In this document: positions 43,521 through 54,281 of the stretch, one piece after another
How positions within the stretch are numbered: the first letter of the stretch is position 1
Layout: each line of letters opens with the position of its first letter
NCBI RefSeq assembly: GCF_016698665.1
Contig: NZ_CP068046.1
Location: 2,728,001 to 2,792,000, forward strand
DNA: 64,000 nt
Source: Devosia rhizoryzae
GTDB taxonomy: Bacteria; Pseudomonadota; Alphaproteobacteria; Rhizobiales; Devosiaceae
Direction of reading: 5' to 3'
Made by a program: the position numbers and the translations under genes
The notes under the pieces: model-generated
The model's input: only the letters and a program-made list of their open reading frames with translations
Told to the model about the DNA's origin: nothing
The model's database searches: none

Positions 43521-44366
43521 ATGCCCCTTCTCGACATCAAGAACCTCACCGTCGGCTTCGATACTTCGGCGGGCCTCTTCAAGGCCGTCGATGGCATCGA
43601 CATTTCGGTCGATCCCCGCGAAGTGCTGGCCATCGTTGGCGAAAGCGGCTCGGGCAAATCCGTCGCCATGCTCGCGACGATGGGTCTCCTCCCCTCAACC
43701 GCCACCGTCACCGCCGATCGCATAACCTTTGAAGGCCGTGATCTCCTCGGCATGTCGGCTGCGGAAAAACGCAAGATCATCGGCAAGGACATTGCCATGA
43801 TCTTTCAGGAACCCGTAGCAAGCCTTAATCCGTGCTTTACCGTCGGCTTCCAGCTCAGCGAAGTGCTGGGCAAGCATCTTGGCCTCACCGGCCGGGTAGC
43901 GCGCGACCGCTCGATCGAGCTTTTGCAACTGGTTGGCATTCGCGATGCGGCCGACAAGCTCGGCGCCTATCCGCACCAGATGTCCGGCGGCCAATGCCAG
44001 CGTGTCATGATCGCCATGGCCATTTCCTGCAATCCGAAACTACTTATTGCCGACGAGCCGACCACGGCGCTCGACGTCACCATCCAGAAGCAGATCCTCG
44101 ATCTCCTGGTCCGCCTCCAGGTCGAGACCGGCATGGCGCTGATCATGATCACCCACGACATGGGCGTGGTCGCCGAGACGGCCGATCGCGTCATCGTCCA
44201 GTACAAGGGTCACAAGATGGAGGAGGCAGACGTTCTTTCCTTGTTCGAGAACCCCAAATCCAATTACACGCGCGCCCTGCTTTCTGCCCTGCCGGAAAAC
44301 GCGGTTGGCGATCGTCTTCCGACCGTCTCCGACATGCTGTTCGAAGCAGCGCCGGGAGTTCGCTGA
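43521..44366 (+). CDS. dppD: Dipeptide-type ABC ATPase, DppD family
   Basis: The 281-residue ATPase has Walker A GESGSGKS at about 40-47, Q-loop [13 protein letters not shown] signature MSGGQCQR, Walker [13 protein letters not shown] and the H-loop MITHDMG. It lacks a visible C-terminal cysteine cluster of the DppD type, which some members have for an iron-sulphur site. The stop overlaps the dppF start (TGATG). Confidence 0.92.
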   Translation: MPLLDIKNLTVGFDTSAGLFKAVDGIDISVDPREVLAIVGESGSGKSVAMLATMGLLPSTATVTADRITFEGRDLLGMSAAEKRKIIGKDIAMIFQEPVASLNPCFTVGFQLSEVLGKHLGLTGRVARDRSIELLQLVGIRDAADKLGAYPHQMSGGQCQRVMIAMAISCNPKLLIADEPTTALDVTIQKQILDLLVRLQVETGMALIMITHDMGVVAETADRVIVQYKGHKMEEADVLSLFENPKSNYTRALLSALPENAVGDRLPTVSDMLFEAAPGVR

Positions 44367-45199
44367 TGAGCACGCCCGTTCTAGAAGTCCGCAATCTCAA
44401 GCGCGATTACGTATCGTCCGGTGGCTTCCTGCGCCCGGCAAAGGTCGTCCATGCCGTCAAGGGCGTGAGCTTCACCCTTGAAAAGGGACGCACGCTCGCC
44501 GTCGTCGGGGAGTCCGGCTGCGGCAAGTCCACGCTGGCGCGCATGATCACCCTGATCGACGAGCCGACCGCGGGCGAAATCCTGATCGATGGCATTCCCG
44601 CAAGCGCTGCACACGTCACCAAGGAACTGCGCCAGAAGGTGCAGATCGTTTTCCAGAACCCTTATGGCTCGCTCAATCCGCGCCAGAAGATCGGTGACGT
44701 CCTGGCCGAGCCCTTGGCTCTCAACACCGACCTTTCCGCTGCCGACCGGCGCGACAAGGCCATGGCCATGTTGACCAAGGTCGGCCTCCAGCCCGAGCAT
44801 TTCAATCGCTATCCGCATATGTTCTCGGGCGGCCAACGCCAGCGCATCGCCATTGCCCGTGCACTGATGCTCAACCCCAGCTTCCTTGTGCTGGACGAGC
44901 CGGTTTCCGCCCTCGACCTTTCGGTGCAGGCGCAGATCCTCAATCTCCTGAAGGACCTGCAGGACGAGTTCGGCCTGACCTATGTCTTTATCAGCCACGA
45001 CCTTTCCGTCGTGCGCTACATCGCCGATGAAGTTATGGTCATGTACTTTGGCGACGTGGTCGAGCATCGCAGCCGCGAGGCCGTGTTCGCTGCGCCCGAG
45101 CACGAATATACCCGCACCCTTTTCGCTGCGACGCCGCAGGCCGATGTCGAGCACATCCGCGCCCGCATCGCGCGGAAGAAGGCTATGGCGGCGGGCTAG
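44366..45199 (+). CDS. dppF: Dipeptide-type ABC ATPase, DppF family
   Basis: The 277-residue ATPase has Walker A GESGCGKST, FQNPYGSLNPRQKIGD, FSGGQRQRIAIARAL, LVLDEPVSALDLSVQ and FISHDLSVV, the DppF/OppF pattern. It completes a full importer with dppABCD. The ATG at 44366 shares a base with the dppD stop. Its last four bases, CTAG, are also the stop of the convergent Gfo/Idh/MocA gene. Confidence 0.93.
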   Translation: MSTPVLEVRNLKRDYVSSGGFLRPAKVVHAVKGVSFTLEKGRTLAVVGESGCGKSTLARMITLIDEPTAGEILIDGIPASAAHVTKELRQKVQIVFQNPYGSLNPRQKIGDVLAEPLALNTDLSAADRRDKAMAMLTKVGLQPEHFNRYPHMFSGGQRQRIAIARALMLNPSFLVLDEPVSALDLSVQAQILNLLKDLQDEFGLTYVFISHDLSVVRYIADEVMVMYFGDVVEHRSREAVFAAPEHEYTRTLFAATPQADVEHIRARIARKKAMAAG

Positions 45200-46227
45200 A
45201 CGTCGACCCGCCGACCCTCGCGGGCGGACCGGATCAGCGCATCGATCAGCCGGTGAACCTCGAGCGCTGTCCGTCCGGTAGACACCGGCTCCCGCCCAGC
45301 CGTCACGGCTTCGGCAAAGTCGGCGATCTGCGCCATGTGCCAGTTGAAGGGGAATGCCATCGGGTCGGCACCGCCGCCGGAGCTGCTTTTTTCGCCGACG
45401 GTTTCGGTGCGGCCGTCGTGCCAGTGCAGCGTCAGATTGCCGCCAGTCAGCACGGCGCCAGCCTTGGCGAAGTTAAGCGTCAGACTTTCCGGGCTACCCG
45501 GAAAGTTCGCCGTGGTGGCCATCAGCCCACCCACCGCGCCATTGGCAAAGTCCAGCCCGCCGGCGATGAAGTCTTCGGTTTCCATCTGGTGCAGGCCCGT
45601 CGTGGCCGCGAGCGCCGTCACGGCCTGGACCGGACCGGTGAGGCTCAGCATCAGGTCGAGCGAATGGATGGCCTGGGTGAGCAGCACCCCGCCGCCATCC
45701 TGGGCAAAGGTGCCGCGGCCAGGCTGGTCGTAATAGCTTTGCGGCCGCCACCAGGGCACGACCAGATGCGCGGTCTGCAGAGCGCCAAGGGCGCCGTTCG
45801 CCACCTTTTCGGTCAGTGCTATCGAGGCCGCACGAAAGCGATGCTGGAAGATGATGCCCAGCGTCACCCCGGCCCGCTCGCAGGTCTCAACGATGCGGAT
45901 AGCGGCGTCCATGGTGCGCTCCACCGGCTTTTCCATAAGCACATGCTTGCCGGCTTCTGCCGCCTTTGCCACTAGGTCTTCGCGGGCATTGGGTGTCGTC
46001 AGGATCAGCACCGCATCAAGGGCTGGATCGGCCAGCAGCGCTTCGTAACTTTCGGCGGCTGGAAAATCATACTCCGAACAAAAGGCACGCAGAGCCTCCT
46101 GGTTCCGCCTCCAGACGCCGCGCACGTCGATGCTGTCCCGCAGCGCATTCAACGCCAGCGCATGGGGCTTTGCCGCCATGCCGGCACCGACCACGCCGAT
46201 CCCGAACCGTCGCTGTTCATTCGCCAT
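45196..46227 (-). CDS. Gfo/Idh/MocA family oxidoreductase
   Basis: The 343-residue protein has the NAD(P) loop GVVGAGMAAKPHA near the start, the EKP motif (LMEKPVERT near 100), and GTFAQDGGGVLLTQAIHSLDLM with the likely catalytic His. Substrate not known; many relatives act on sugars or inositol. It is convergent with dppF (4-bp overlap) and its upstream edge is 77 bp from the SIMPL gene. No sugar transporter is adjacent, so the pathway is unclear. Confidence 0.85.
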   Translation of the reverse strand: MANEQRRFGIGVVGAGMAAKPHALALNALRDSIDVRGVWRRNQEALRAFCSEYDFPAAESYEALLADPALDAVLILTTPNAREDLVAKAAEAGKHVLMEKPVERTMDAAIRIVETCERAGVTLGIIFQHRFRAASIALTEKVANGALGALQTAHLVVPWWRPQSYYDQPGRGTFAQDGGGVLLTQAIHSLDLMLSLTGPVQAVTALAATTGLHQMETEDFIAGGLDFANGAVGGLMATTANFPGSPESLTLNFAKAGAVLTGGNLTLHWHDGRTETVGEKSSSGGGADPMAFPFNWHMAQIADFAEAVTAGREPVSTGRTALEVHRLIDALIRSAREGRRVDV

Positions 46228-46304
46228 TCAGCCGCATGCTCCTATGCCATGGTGGCGCCCTAATCACGGCGCGGAGTGCCCTTGGGGCTCATTGGGGGTT
46301 TATC

Positions 46305-47030
46305 ATGAAATTTGTCGGCGTTGTTGCAGCGCTTTGCGTCGCCGTGGGCATTGCCCTGGCCGGTTGGTTCGTCGGCACGTCGCTGGTGGAGTCGCGCCAG
46401 CCGCTGCGGACCGTCACCGTCAAAGGCCTGTCCGAGCGTTCGGTCCAAGCCGATCTCGGCTTCTGGCCCATCCGCTTCGTCGCCACCGGCGCAACGCTGG
46501 AAGCGGCGCGTGCTGCACTCGAAGCGTCCGAACGCTCGGTTCGCTCGTTCCTTACCGAGCGCAACTTCGCCGAAGACGAAATCCAGGTCCAGAACGTCTT
46601 GGTGGAAGATCGCGCCGCTGGCTACAATGCCGGCTCGACGCCGGACGAGTACCGGTTCGTCCTGACCGAAGACATGCTGGTCACCACCGATCGCGTCACT
46701 GATCTGGCAGATGCCAGCCGTTCCGTCGCCGATCTGTTACGGCAGGGCGTAGTATTCTCCTCCGACGCCTATAGCGCTGGCGCCAGCTTCGTCTTCACCG
46801 GCATCAACGATCTCAAGAGCGAAATGCTGACCGAAGCGACGCAGCGCGCCAAGGAAACGGCAGAGCAGTTCGCCAGCGAATCCGGCGCTGCCGTGGGCGA
46901 CATTCAGACCGCCAACCAGGGCGTCTTCGAAGTGCTGCCCGCCGTTGAAATCCCTAATGACCGGCCCGAAAAGCAGATCGACAAGAAAGTGCGCGTGGTC
47001 TCGACCATCACCTATTTCCTGGTGGATTGA
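46305..47030 (+). CDS. SIMPL-domain (DUF541) periplasmic protein
   Basis: The 241-residue protein has a signal anchor or signal peptide (about 1-24) and a SIMPL domain: RTVTVKGLSERSVQADLGFW at about 35-54 and the late AKETAEQFASESGAAVG and AVEIPNDRPEKQIDKKVRV blocks. Members (E. coli YggE, BP26/OMP28) are periplasmic; YggE is linked to oxidative stress. Here the function is unknown. It stands 32 bases before the secreted hypothetical gene and may share its transcript. Confidence 0.8.
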   Translation: MKFVGVVAALCVAVGIALAGWFVGTSLVESRQPLRTVTVKGLSERSVQADLGFWPIRFVATGATLEAARAALEASERSVRSFLTERNFAEDEIQVQNVLVEDRAAGYNAGSTPDEYRFVLTEDMLVTTDRVTDLADASRSVADLLRQGVVFSSDAYSAGASFVFTGINDLKSEMLTEATQRAKETAEQFASESGAAVGDIQTANQGVFEVLPAVEIPNDRPEKQIDKKVRVVSTITYFLVD

Positions 47031-47062
47031 CGTTTCGCTCGCGGCACGCTCAGCATGTGCCC

Positions 47063-47614
47063 ATGAAGCGCGCGCTTGCCCCACTCATCCTTTGCCTTCT
47101 CGCCAGCCCGGCGCTCGCCATCGAGCCGGGCTGGCACGTTTCGCCCCTCCCCGGCGAGGGCGACCGCGCGAGCCTTGGCTGTGCCCGCGACTCCTCTGAT
47201 ACCGACTTTGCGTGCCTCGCGGTGCGCTGTGAGGACGATTACTCTGTGGGCGTCCATGTCTATACGACGCGCCTAGGTGGCGACACAGGCCGCTGGACCA
47301 TGACGCTGGATCGCGAAGACAAGGTTTTTAAAACCTCCACCGACGCCTCGCCCTATGGCGCCCGCCTCGCGGATCCCGAAGGCGTGCTGCTTGATCGCAT
47401 CCGCCACGGCACCTTCATCTACCTCCAGCATGCCGACGACACGCATGCGCCGTTCCGCTATATCGATCTCGGCGGCTCGTTCCAGTCCGTGGCCGAGGCA
47501 CTTTATTGGTGTGCGCCGCGCGTGCCGCCGAGCGAACAAAACACCGCGCCAGACGTTGATCCAGACAATGAAATGGAGAAACGCCATGAACCGTCGCCCG
47601 CTGGGACGCAGTGA
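47063..47614 (+). CDS. Secreted hypothetical protein (183 aa)
   Basis: The protein has a clear signal peptide (MKRALAPLILCLLASPALA-IE), then a compact domain of about 130 residues with four cysteines (CARD, DFACLAVRCEDD, and LYWCAPR), suggesting disulphides, then a polar tail. Family not recognised. Translation starts at ATG 47063 because the signal peptide begins there. The 3' end overlaps the next gene by 29 bases in another frame, so the two are coupled. Confidence 0.65.
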   Translation: MKRALAPLILCLLASPALAIEPGWHVSPLPGEGDRASLGCARDSSDTDFACLAVRCEDDYSVGVHVYTTRLGGDTGRWTMTLDREDKVFKTSTDASPYGARLADPEGVLLDRIRHGTFIYLQHADDTHAPFRYIDLGGSFQSVAEALYWCAPRVPPSEQNTAPDVDPDNEMEKRHEPSPAGTQ

Positions 47615-48524
47615 ACTCGTCATCGAACCGCTTGTTCTGGGCGGCAACGTCTTCGGCTGGACCGTCGACGAAAAGAAAGGCTTCGACATCCTCGATGCCT
47701 ATGTCGCCGAAGGTTTTACCGCCATCGACACGGCCGAGGGCTATCCCAACTGGGTGCCGGGCAATCCGCCGGGCATGAGCGAGACGATCATCGGCAAGTG
47801 GCTCAAGGAACGCGGCAACCGCGACAAGGTCCATATCTTTACCAAGGTCAATTCGGCCAAGCACCCGGGCGGGCTCAAGGCCGACGCAATCAAGGAAAGC
47901 GTCGAAGCATCTTTGAAGCGCCTCCAGACCGACTACATTGATCTTTATTTCAGCCACTGGCCCGACGCCGAAGCCAGCCACGAGGAAACGCTCGAGGCCT
48001 ATGACGTGCTGATGCGGGCAGGCAAGGTGCGCACTATCGGCGCCTCCAACTACACAACCGAAATGCTGAAAGAAGCGCAGCAGACCGCAATCATCAAGTC
48101 ACTGCAGCGCTATGAAGTGGTCCAGCCGCGCTACAATCTTTATGATCGCGCCGAGTTCGAGGCCTTGCGCAACTACCTCGTCACCAACGAAGTTGGCGCC
48201 ATCGTTTACTACAGCCTCGCTTCCGGCTTCCTCACCGGCAAGTATCGAAGTGAGGCCGATTTCGGCCAGTCGCCACGCGGCGGAGGGGCCAAGCAGTATC
48301 TGGACGAAAAGGGCCACAAGATTCTTGTTGCCCTCGACCAGGTCGCCGGCGAACTTGATGCGAGCCCGGCCGAAGTGGCCCTTGCCTGGCTTGTGGCGCA
48401 AGAGGGCGTCAGCGCCCCGATCGCTTCCGCTACCTCGGTCGATCAGGTCAAGAGCCTCGGCCGCGGCGTCCGACTTGAGCTTAGCGACGAGGCAAATCGC
48501 CTCCTGACCGACGCCGGAGCATAG
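47586..48524 (+). CDS. Aldo/keto reductase
   Basis: The 312-residue TIM-barrel protein has the AKR active-site residues: D48 area in AIDTAEGYPNW (catalytic Asp and Tyr), K near FTKVN, and H in YFSHWPD; the NADP-binding end is ASATSVDQVKSLG. It should reduce an aldehyde or sugar carbonyl with NADPH. It overlaps the preceding gene by 29 bases. AATGGAGAAACGCC precedes the ATG, with GGAG as ribosome-binding site. Confidence 0.88.
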   Translation: MNRRPLGRSELVIEPLVLGGNVFGWTVDEKKGFDILDAYVAEGFTAIDTAEGYPNWVPGNPPGMSETIIGKWLKERGNRDKVHIFTKVNSAKHPGGLKADAIKESVEASLKRLQTDYIDLYFSHWPDAEASHEETLEAYDVLMRAGKVRTIGASNYTTEMLKEAQQTAIIKSLQRYEVVQPRYNLYDRAEFEALRNYLVTNEVGAIVYYSLASGFLTGKYRSEADFGQSPRGGGAKQYLDEKGHKILVALDQVAGELDASPAEVALAWLVAQEGVSAPIASATSVDQVKSLGRGVRLELSDEANRLLTDAGA

Positions 48525-48678
48525 TTTAGCTTACGGCAGCCTTACGCGCAGGCTTGGCGAGACTTCGGAGTCTTGCCAAGATGGCGCCAGCGTCCGTCCG
48601 AATCAGAAAAGCCAATCCCGTGTTCAACCCTGTCCTGACTGCGTCGGCAGCCCGGAAGAGCGTCTTGGTTGCCCTCCC

Positions 48679-49830
48679 ATGACGGCATCCAACGAACCAA
48701 CACGCGATATCTTCGACACGGGCGGTCGCGGGGTACGGCATCAAGGCTTGCGGCGAGCCAACGAAAAGGCCGTGCTCACGGTGATTGGCTTCAATACAGG
48801 TGTCTCGAACGCCGAGATTTCACGCCTTTCGGGCCTCGCGCCGCAGACCGTCTCGGCCATCCTTGTCGATCTCGAGCAGTCCGGCCTGATCGAACGTGGT
48901 GAAGTGTTGCGTGGCCGTCGCGGCCAGCCGGCGACGCCGATCCAGCTCAGGGCAAGCGGTGCCTTCGGTATCGGCGTCGAGTTGAGCTGGACCCATCTTG
49001 ATGCGGTGCTGATCGACATGCACGCAAACGTCCTGCGCCACCAGCGGATCGAATACCTATTCCCCGACGCAAGCACGATTTTTACCCGTATCGCCGAGAT
49101 CGTGTCCGAACTCACAAGCGTGCTTTCCCCCGCCGAACGGGAGCGCCTGCTGGATCTTGGCTTGGCGATGCCGGGGCGTTTGGCGGAAAACCTTGAACTT
49201 GTTGGAGCGCCCCCCGAGCAGGAGGTACTGTGGCGCGGTGCCGATCCGGTGGCGCTGCTGCACGATGCGACCGGACTTGAGGTCACGATCCTCAACGACG
49301 GCAATGCAGCTTGCTGGGCAGAACTGATCGCCCTGGAACGCCCGCGTCCGGCCAATGTGCTCTATTTCCTGGTCTCCCGCTACGTCGCTGCCGGCATTGT
49401 CGGTGATGGCGCCCTCTGGGAAGGCCCCACCGGCAATGGCGCAAATCTGGGATCCATGCTGGTGCAGTTCGATGGCTCTGGCCCGCGCGAAGCCCATTTC
49501 ATGGCTTCGGCCTGGGCGCTGGAGCAAAAGCGGACAGAAGCTCATGCAGAGGAAGATGGTGACCTCGTCACGGCGTGGATCGATCAAAGCGCCCGGACCC
49601 TCGCCCGTGTCGCCTTCAACGCCATGACCGTCGTCGAGTCCCCGCTCCTGGTCATCGATACAGTTCTGGGAGCTGAGATCACGAAACGGTTGGCCGAACG
49701 GCTCGTGGCGGAGCTCGCGGCGCTTCCAGTCCGCGGGTTTAATCCGCCACGCGTTGTGTGTGGCGTTCATGGAAAGCTCGCGCCGGCAATCGGCGCGGCC
49801 GAACTGCCGATGTTCCGGCGCTACTTCTAG
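48679..49830 (+). CDS. ROK-family transcriptional regulator with degenerate kinase domain
   Basis: The 383-residue protein has an N-terminal winged helix (about 25-88; NAEISRLSGLAPQTVSAILVDLEQSG) and a ROK-like C-terminal domain (about 95-383). Normal ROK proteins show DxGxTK at the start of this domain and a zinc motif CxCGxxGC; here the former is GVELSWTHLDAVLID and no cysteine cluster is seen (GNGANLGSMLVQFD). So it probably has no sugar kinase activity and may bind ligands in a different way. Target genes are unknown; dpp or the aldo/keto reductase nearby are candidates. Ends with a CTAG overlap with the convergent IHF-like gene. Confidence 0.8.
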   Translation: MTASNEPTRDIFDTGGRGVRHQGLRRANEKAVLTVIGFNTGVSNAEISRLSGLAPQTVSAILVDLEQSGLIERGEVLRGRRGQPATPIQLRASGAFGIGVELSWTHLDAVLIDMHANVLRHQRIEYLFPDASTIFTRIAEIVSELTSVLSPAERERLLDLGLAMPGRLAENLELVGAPPEQEVLWRGADPVALLHDATGLEVTILNDGNAACWAELIALERPRPANVLYFLVSRYVAAGIVGDGALWEGPTGNGANLGSMLVQFDGSGPREAHFMASAWALEQKRTEAHAEEDGDLVTAWIDQSARTLARVAFNAMTVVESPLLVIDTVLGAEITKRLAERLVAELAALPVRGFNPPRVVCGVHGKLAPAIGAAELPMFRRYF

Positions 49831-50135
49831 GCGTTCTTGATCGCGGCGAGATTTTCGAGGCCCTTGCGCAGCTTGGCGCTCGGGATCAGCACAACGGTGC
49901 GATGCGGGATGATGCGGTGCTCTTCGCCGGTGCGGGGATTGCGGCCGACCCGCTCGGCACGCTCGCGCACCTGCAAGGAACCAAAGCCGGTGAGTTTGAC
50001 GCTTTCGCCTTCCATCAGCGCTTCGCCGACCAGATCGAACATGCGTTGGCAGATTTCAGCTGCGTCGGAGCGGGCAATGCCGGCCTTTGCAGCGGCCTGC
50101 TCGCCAAGCGCGGCGCGGGTAACAGTCTTGTCCAA
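49827..50135 (-). CDS. IHF/HU family DNA-bending protein
   Basis: The 102-residue protein has the HU/IHF fold: an alpha-helical dimer body (about 1-45), VKLTGFGSLQVRER and the arm tip GRNPRTGEE whose proline intercalates in DNA. It resembles IHF alpha most, but its C-terminus differs from that of canonical IhfA, so it could be an extra paralogue. The start is TTG 50135 with a near-perfect ribosome-binding site AAGGAGGT six bases before it. It is divergent from rirA and may share its regulatory region. Confidence 0.8.
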   Translation of the reverse strand: MDKTVTRAALGEQAAAKAGIARSDAAEICQRMFDLVGEALMEGESVKLTGFGSLQVRERAERVGRNPRTGEEHRIIPHRTVVLIPSAKLRKGLENLAAIKNA

Positions 50136-50226
50136 GGCACCACCTCCTTTTAAGTTCGTAATCCGAAACTAAATACCTGTCCAGAGCGAGAAAACCTGAT
50201 CGCGCTCTTCATGATTGTTGACTTAT

Positions 50227-50243
50227 TTTAGAATGGTTATAAG
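50227..50243. promoter_or_regulatory. Irr-box-like (ICE) element upstream of rirA
   Basis: TTTAGAATGGTTATAAG at 50227-50243 matches the first arm of the iron control element (TTTAGAA-N3-TTCTAAA) fully and the second arm at 5 of 7 positions. It lies 69 bases before the rirA start, next to TTGACT at 50218-50223 which could be a -35 box. Irr is reported to repress rirA in Agrobacterium, which fits. Confidence 0.45.
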
Positions 50244-50311
50244 TTACGGCAATCATATGAGGTGACTCGGATCTTGCCATCCGCTGTTCCGCGCATAAGG
50301 AAATCCTGCTC

Positions 50312-50803
50312 TTGCGACTGACCCGCCAATCCAATTACGCCATTCGCACCCTGGTTTATTGCGCGGTCAACGAGCCGGGCCTGAGCCGCGTCGCCGAGGT
50401 TGCCCGGGCTTATGGCATTTCCGAACTTTTCCTGTTCAAGCTGATCAAGCCACTGGTCGAAACCGGACTGCTGCAGACCGTACGCGGGCGTCATGGCGGC
50501 ATTAAGCTCGGCAAGCCTGCAGACCAGATCACGCTACTCGACACCATCCGCCTCACCGAAGAAAACTTCGCCCTGGCGGAGTGTTTCGAAGAAGGTGCCG
50601 ATTGTCCGCTGATCGGGGAATGCGATCTCAATGGCGCGCTGCGCGAGGCGCTGGGGGCGTTCTTTGAAGTCTTGAGCCGGCACACGATCGCCGACCTCGC
50701 AAGCAAGAAACGCTCGATCCGCGAACGGCTCGGTCTCAGCACCACCGAGGCGGTCAACGCCAATGAGGCGGGCGATATCGTCAACCTGATCCCCGCCGAA
50801 TAA
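50312..50803 (+). CDS. rirA: RirA, Rrf2-family iron-responsive regulator
   Basis: RirA is the iron-sulphur cluster repressor that replaces Fur in Rhizobiales. The 163-residue protein has an Rrf2 winged helix (1-78; MRLTRQSNYAIRTLVYC start, YGISELFLFKLIKPL helix-turn-helix) and the three cluster cysteines C91, C98 and C104 (AECFEEGADCPLIGEC), spaced as in Rhizobium RirA. When iron is ample it carries the cluster and represses uptake genes. The start is TTG 50312 with AAGGAAA upstream. A likely Irr box precedes it. Confidence 0.9.
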   Translation: MRLTRQSNYAIRTLVYCAVNEPGLSRVAEVARAYGISELFLFKLIKPLVETGLLQTVRGRHGGIKLGKPADQITLLDTIRLTEENFALAECFEEGADCPLIGECDLNGALREALGAFFEVLSRHTIADLASKKRSIRERLGLSTTEAVNANEAGDIVNLIPAE

Positions 50804-50828
50804 AGCTTCGTTGCAAATATGATTTTGA

Positions 50829-50850
50829 CAATCATCTTTAAAGATGATTG
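50829..50850. promoter_or_regulatory. 22-bp perfect AT-rich palindrome
   Basis: The half-site CAATCATCTTT (50829-50839) is repeated as its exact reverse complement at 50840-50850, with no spacer. TTGACA at 50825-50830 overlaps its left edge and could be a -35 box. It lies 25 bases after rirA and 188 before the ABC-F gene. No T-run follows, so an operator seems more likely than a terminator. Confidence 0.55.
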
Positions 50851-51037
50851 ATGGTTGCCATGGCGCTGCGACCCCTTGGGGCCTGTGGGTCCGAGTGCCA
50901 AATGTGACGGAGGCTTGCTGCTACCGTCTCCCCGGGCCGGTTAGGATCCTCAACGTCCTGACCGGCCTTTGCTTTCCCCCGCATTGATATCACGTCGCCC
51001 CTATGCTCTATCCGGGCCGACTTTTTCCGGATCACCA

Positions 51038-52842
<1,805 letters not shown>

Positions 52843-52846
<4 letters not shown>

Positions 52847-53889
52847 TCCGCCCACTCGAACTTGGGCGTTGAAATATACTGCAGGTCCTCGGTTTCACCG
52901 TTGATCCGCCGCAGCAAGGTGCGACCCAGGTTCCGTCCCGCCTCGGCAAAGTCCTCGTGCACCGTCTCGGCCGCTGGCTGGAACTGCTTGAACATCGAGG
53001 TCGACTGCTTGGTCACGACATGGGTCTTTTCGCCCACGGAGAGCCCGGCATCGTTGAGCGCGCCGATTACTGCCAGCGCCGACACTTCCGAAGCACAAAC
53101 ATAGCCGTCGGGCGGATTGGGCCGCCGCGCCCGCTTGGTCACATAGTTTCGGATCGCGTCGGTGGCGCTGCCAAGGTTGATGTCGGTGGCAAACTCATAG
53201 GCGATGCCGGCTTCAGCCGCCGCGCGTGCCATGCCCGACTTCAGGTGCTCGGTATAGGTCAGCGCGCTGTCCGGCAGAACGATCGAGACCTTGTTGCAGC
53301 CTTTTTCCGCCAGCCTCTTGGTCGCTCCATAGGCATAGGCGTCGTTGTCGAAGTCGACAAAAGCGTGCAGTTCCGGCCATTGGCTGCGACCGTGGCTGAC
53401 AAAGGGAAAATCGTTGTCGAGCAGGAAGCGGATGCGCTCGTCAAAGGTTTCGGCCTTGGAGAAGATCACCCCATCCGCCATGCGGTTGCGCACGATATGC
53501 TGGATCGGCTCCATGGGCGAGACATTGCGGAACAGCGGCGTGATCACAAGGTGGTAGGCGGTGTCGCGCAGCGCTTCGGTGATGCCATGGACCAGATAGC
53601 TGCCAAAGCCATAGATTTGCTCGTCCGGCTCCAGAATCAACGACACGACATTGGTGCGCCCGGTCTTGAGACGCAAAGCCGCGCGATCCGGCAGGTAGCC
53701 GATCTCGGCGGCGATCTTTTGCACCCGGTCGCGCGTGTCCTGCGCCAGTTCAGGCGCGTTGTTGAGCGCGCGCGAGATGGTGGTCACCGCAAGCCCGGTC
53801 ATCTGCGCAATGGTTTTGAGCGTAGGCTTGCCGGACGGCTTGACCCCCCGCTTGCCGCGCGTGGCGGGCGGATCCTCTTGCTGCGACAA
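52843..53889 (-). CDS. LacI-family transcriptional regulator
   Basis: The 348-residue protein has a helix-turn-helix and hinge helix (about 22-75; TLKTIAQMTGLAVTTISRALNNAPE) and a periplasmic-binding-protein-like ligand domain to the C-terminus. It resembles the alpha-glucoside regulators of Rhizobiales (AglR) in the segment after the hinge, but the target is not adjacent and this is only a suggestion. Its promoter lies in the long gene-poor stretch to the right. It is convergent with the ABC-F gene by a 4-bp CTAG overlap. Confidence 0.85.
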
Positions 53890-54162
53890 CTTCTAATCCC
53901 CTCGAACCCGCCTTCGCGGGATGGTTTGGCCTACAACTTCACCAGATCAGCGGGCCCTGCGCAAGCCAGGTACGTCCCAAGTTAAGATGACTAATCTGGT
54001 CAGAATATCATTCTCATCCCAAAGTCGAGCAGGACTTTTCGCTTTTTATCGCCATTTCGCGATGAAGTGCACTGGCGGAGCAGGAACGGCTTCGCTATCT
54101 TGTCATTGCTGCTGGGTGACCGTAGCGACAAACGCTCAACACTCGCAAGGAGAGGAATGCCG

Positions 54163-54270
54163 ATGCCGACATCGAACACCTTCACGATCCATGCTGCGTG
54201 TATGACCGTAGTACGCTCCAAACATTGCGCCAAACGTTGGCACGGGACCTGTCGATCGAAACGAATGTGA
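54163..54270 (+). CDS. Possible small cysteine-containing basic peptide (35 aa)
   Basis: AGGAGAGG at 54148-54155 lies seven bases before ATG 54163, one of the best ribosome-binding sites here; an in-frame ATG at 54157 is too close. The 35-residue product is basic with three cysteines (HAACM, KHCAK, GTCRS) and no similarity I recognise. It could also be chance. Confidence 0.3.
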   Translation: MPTSNTFTIHAACMTVVRSKHCAKRWHGTCRSKRM

Positions 54271-54281
54271 CCTCCGTCACA
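54266..54281. promoter_or_regulatory. CRP-like palindrome
   Basis: TGTGAC-CTCC-GTCACA at 54266-54281 contains the CRP/FNR-family consensus TGTGA-N6-TCACA perfectly. It is 105 bases before the start of the next small gene, a plausible activator position. Whether a CRP-type protein binds it here is unknown. Confidence 0.4.
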
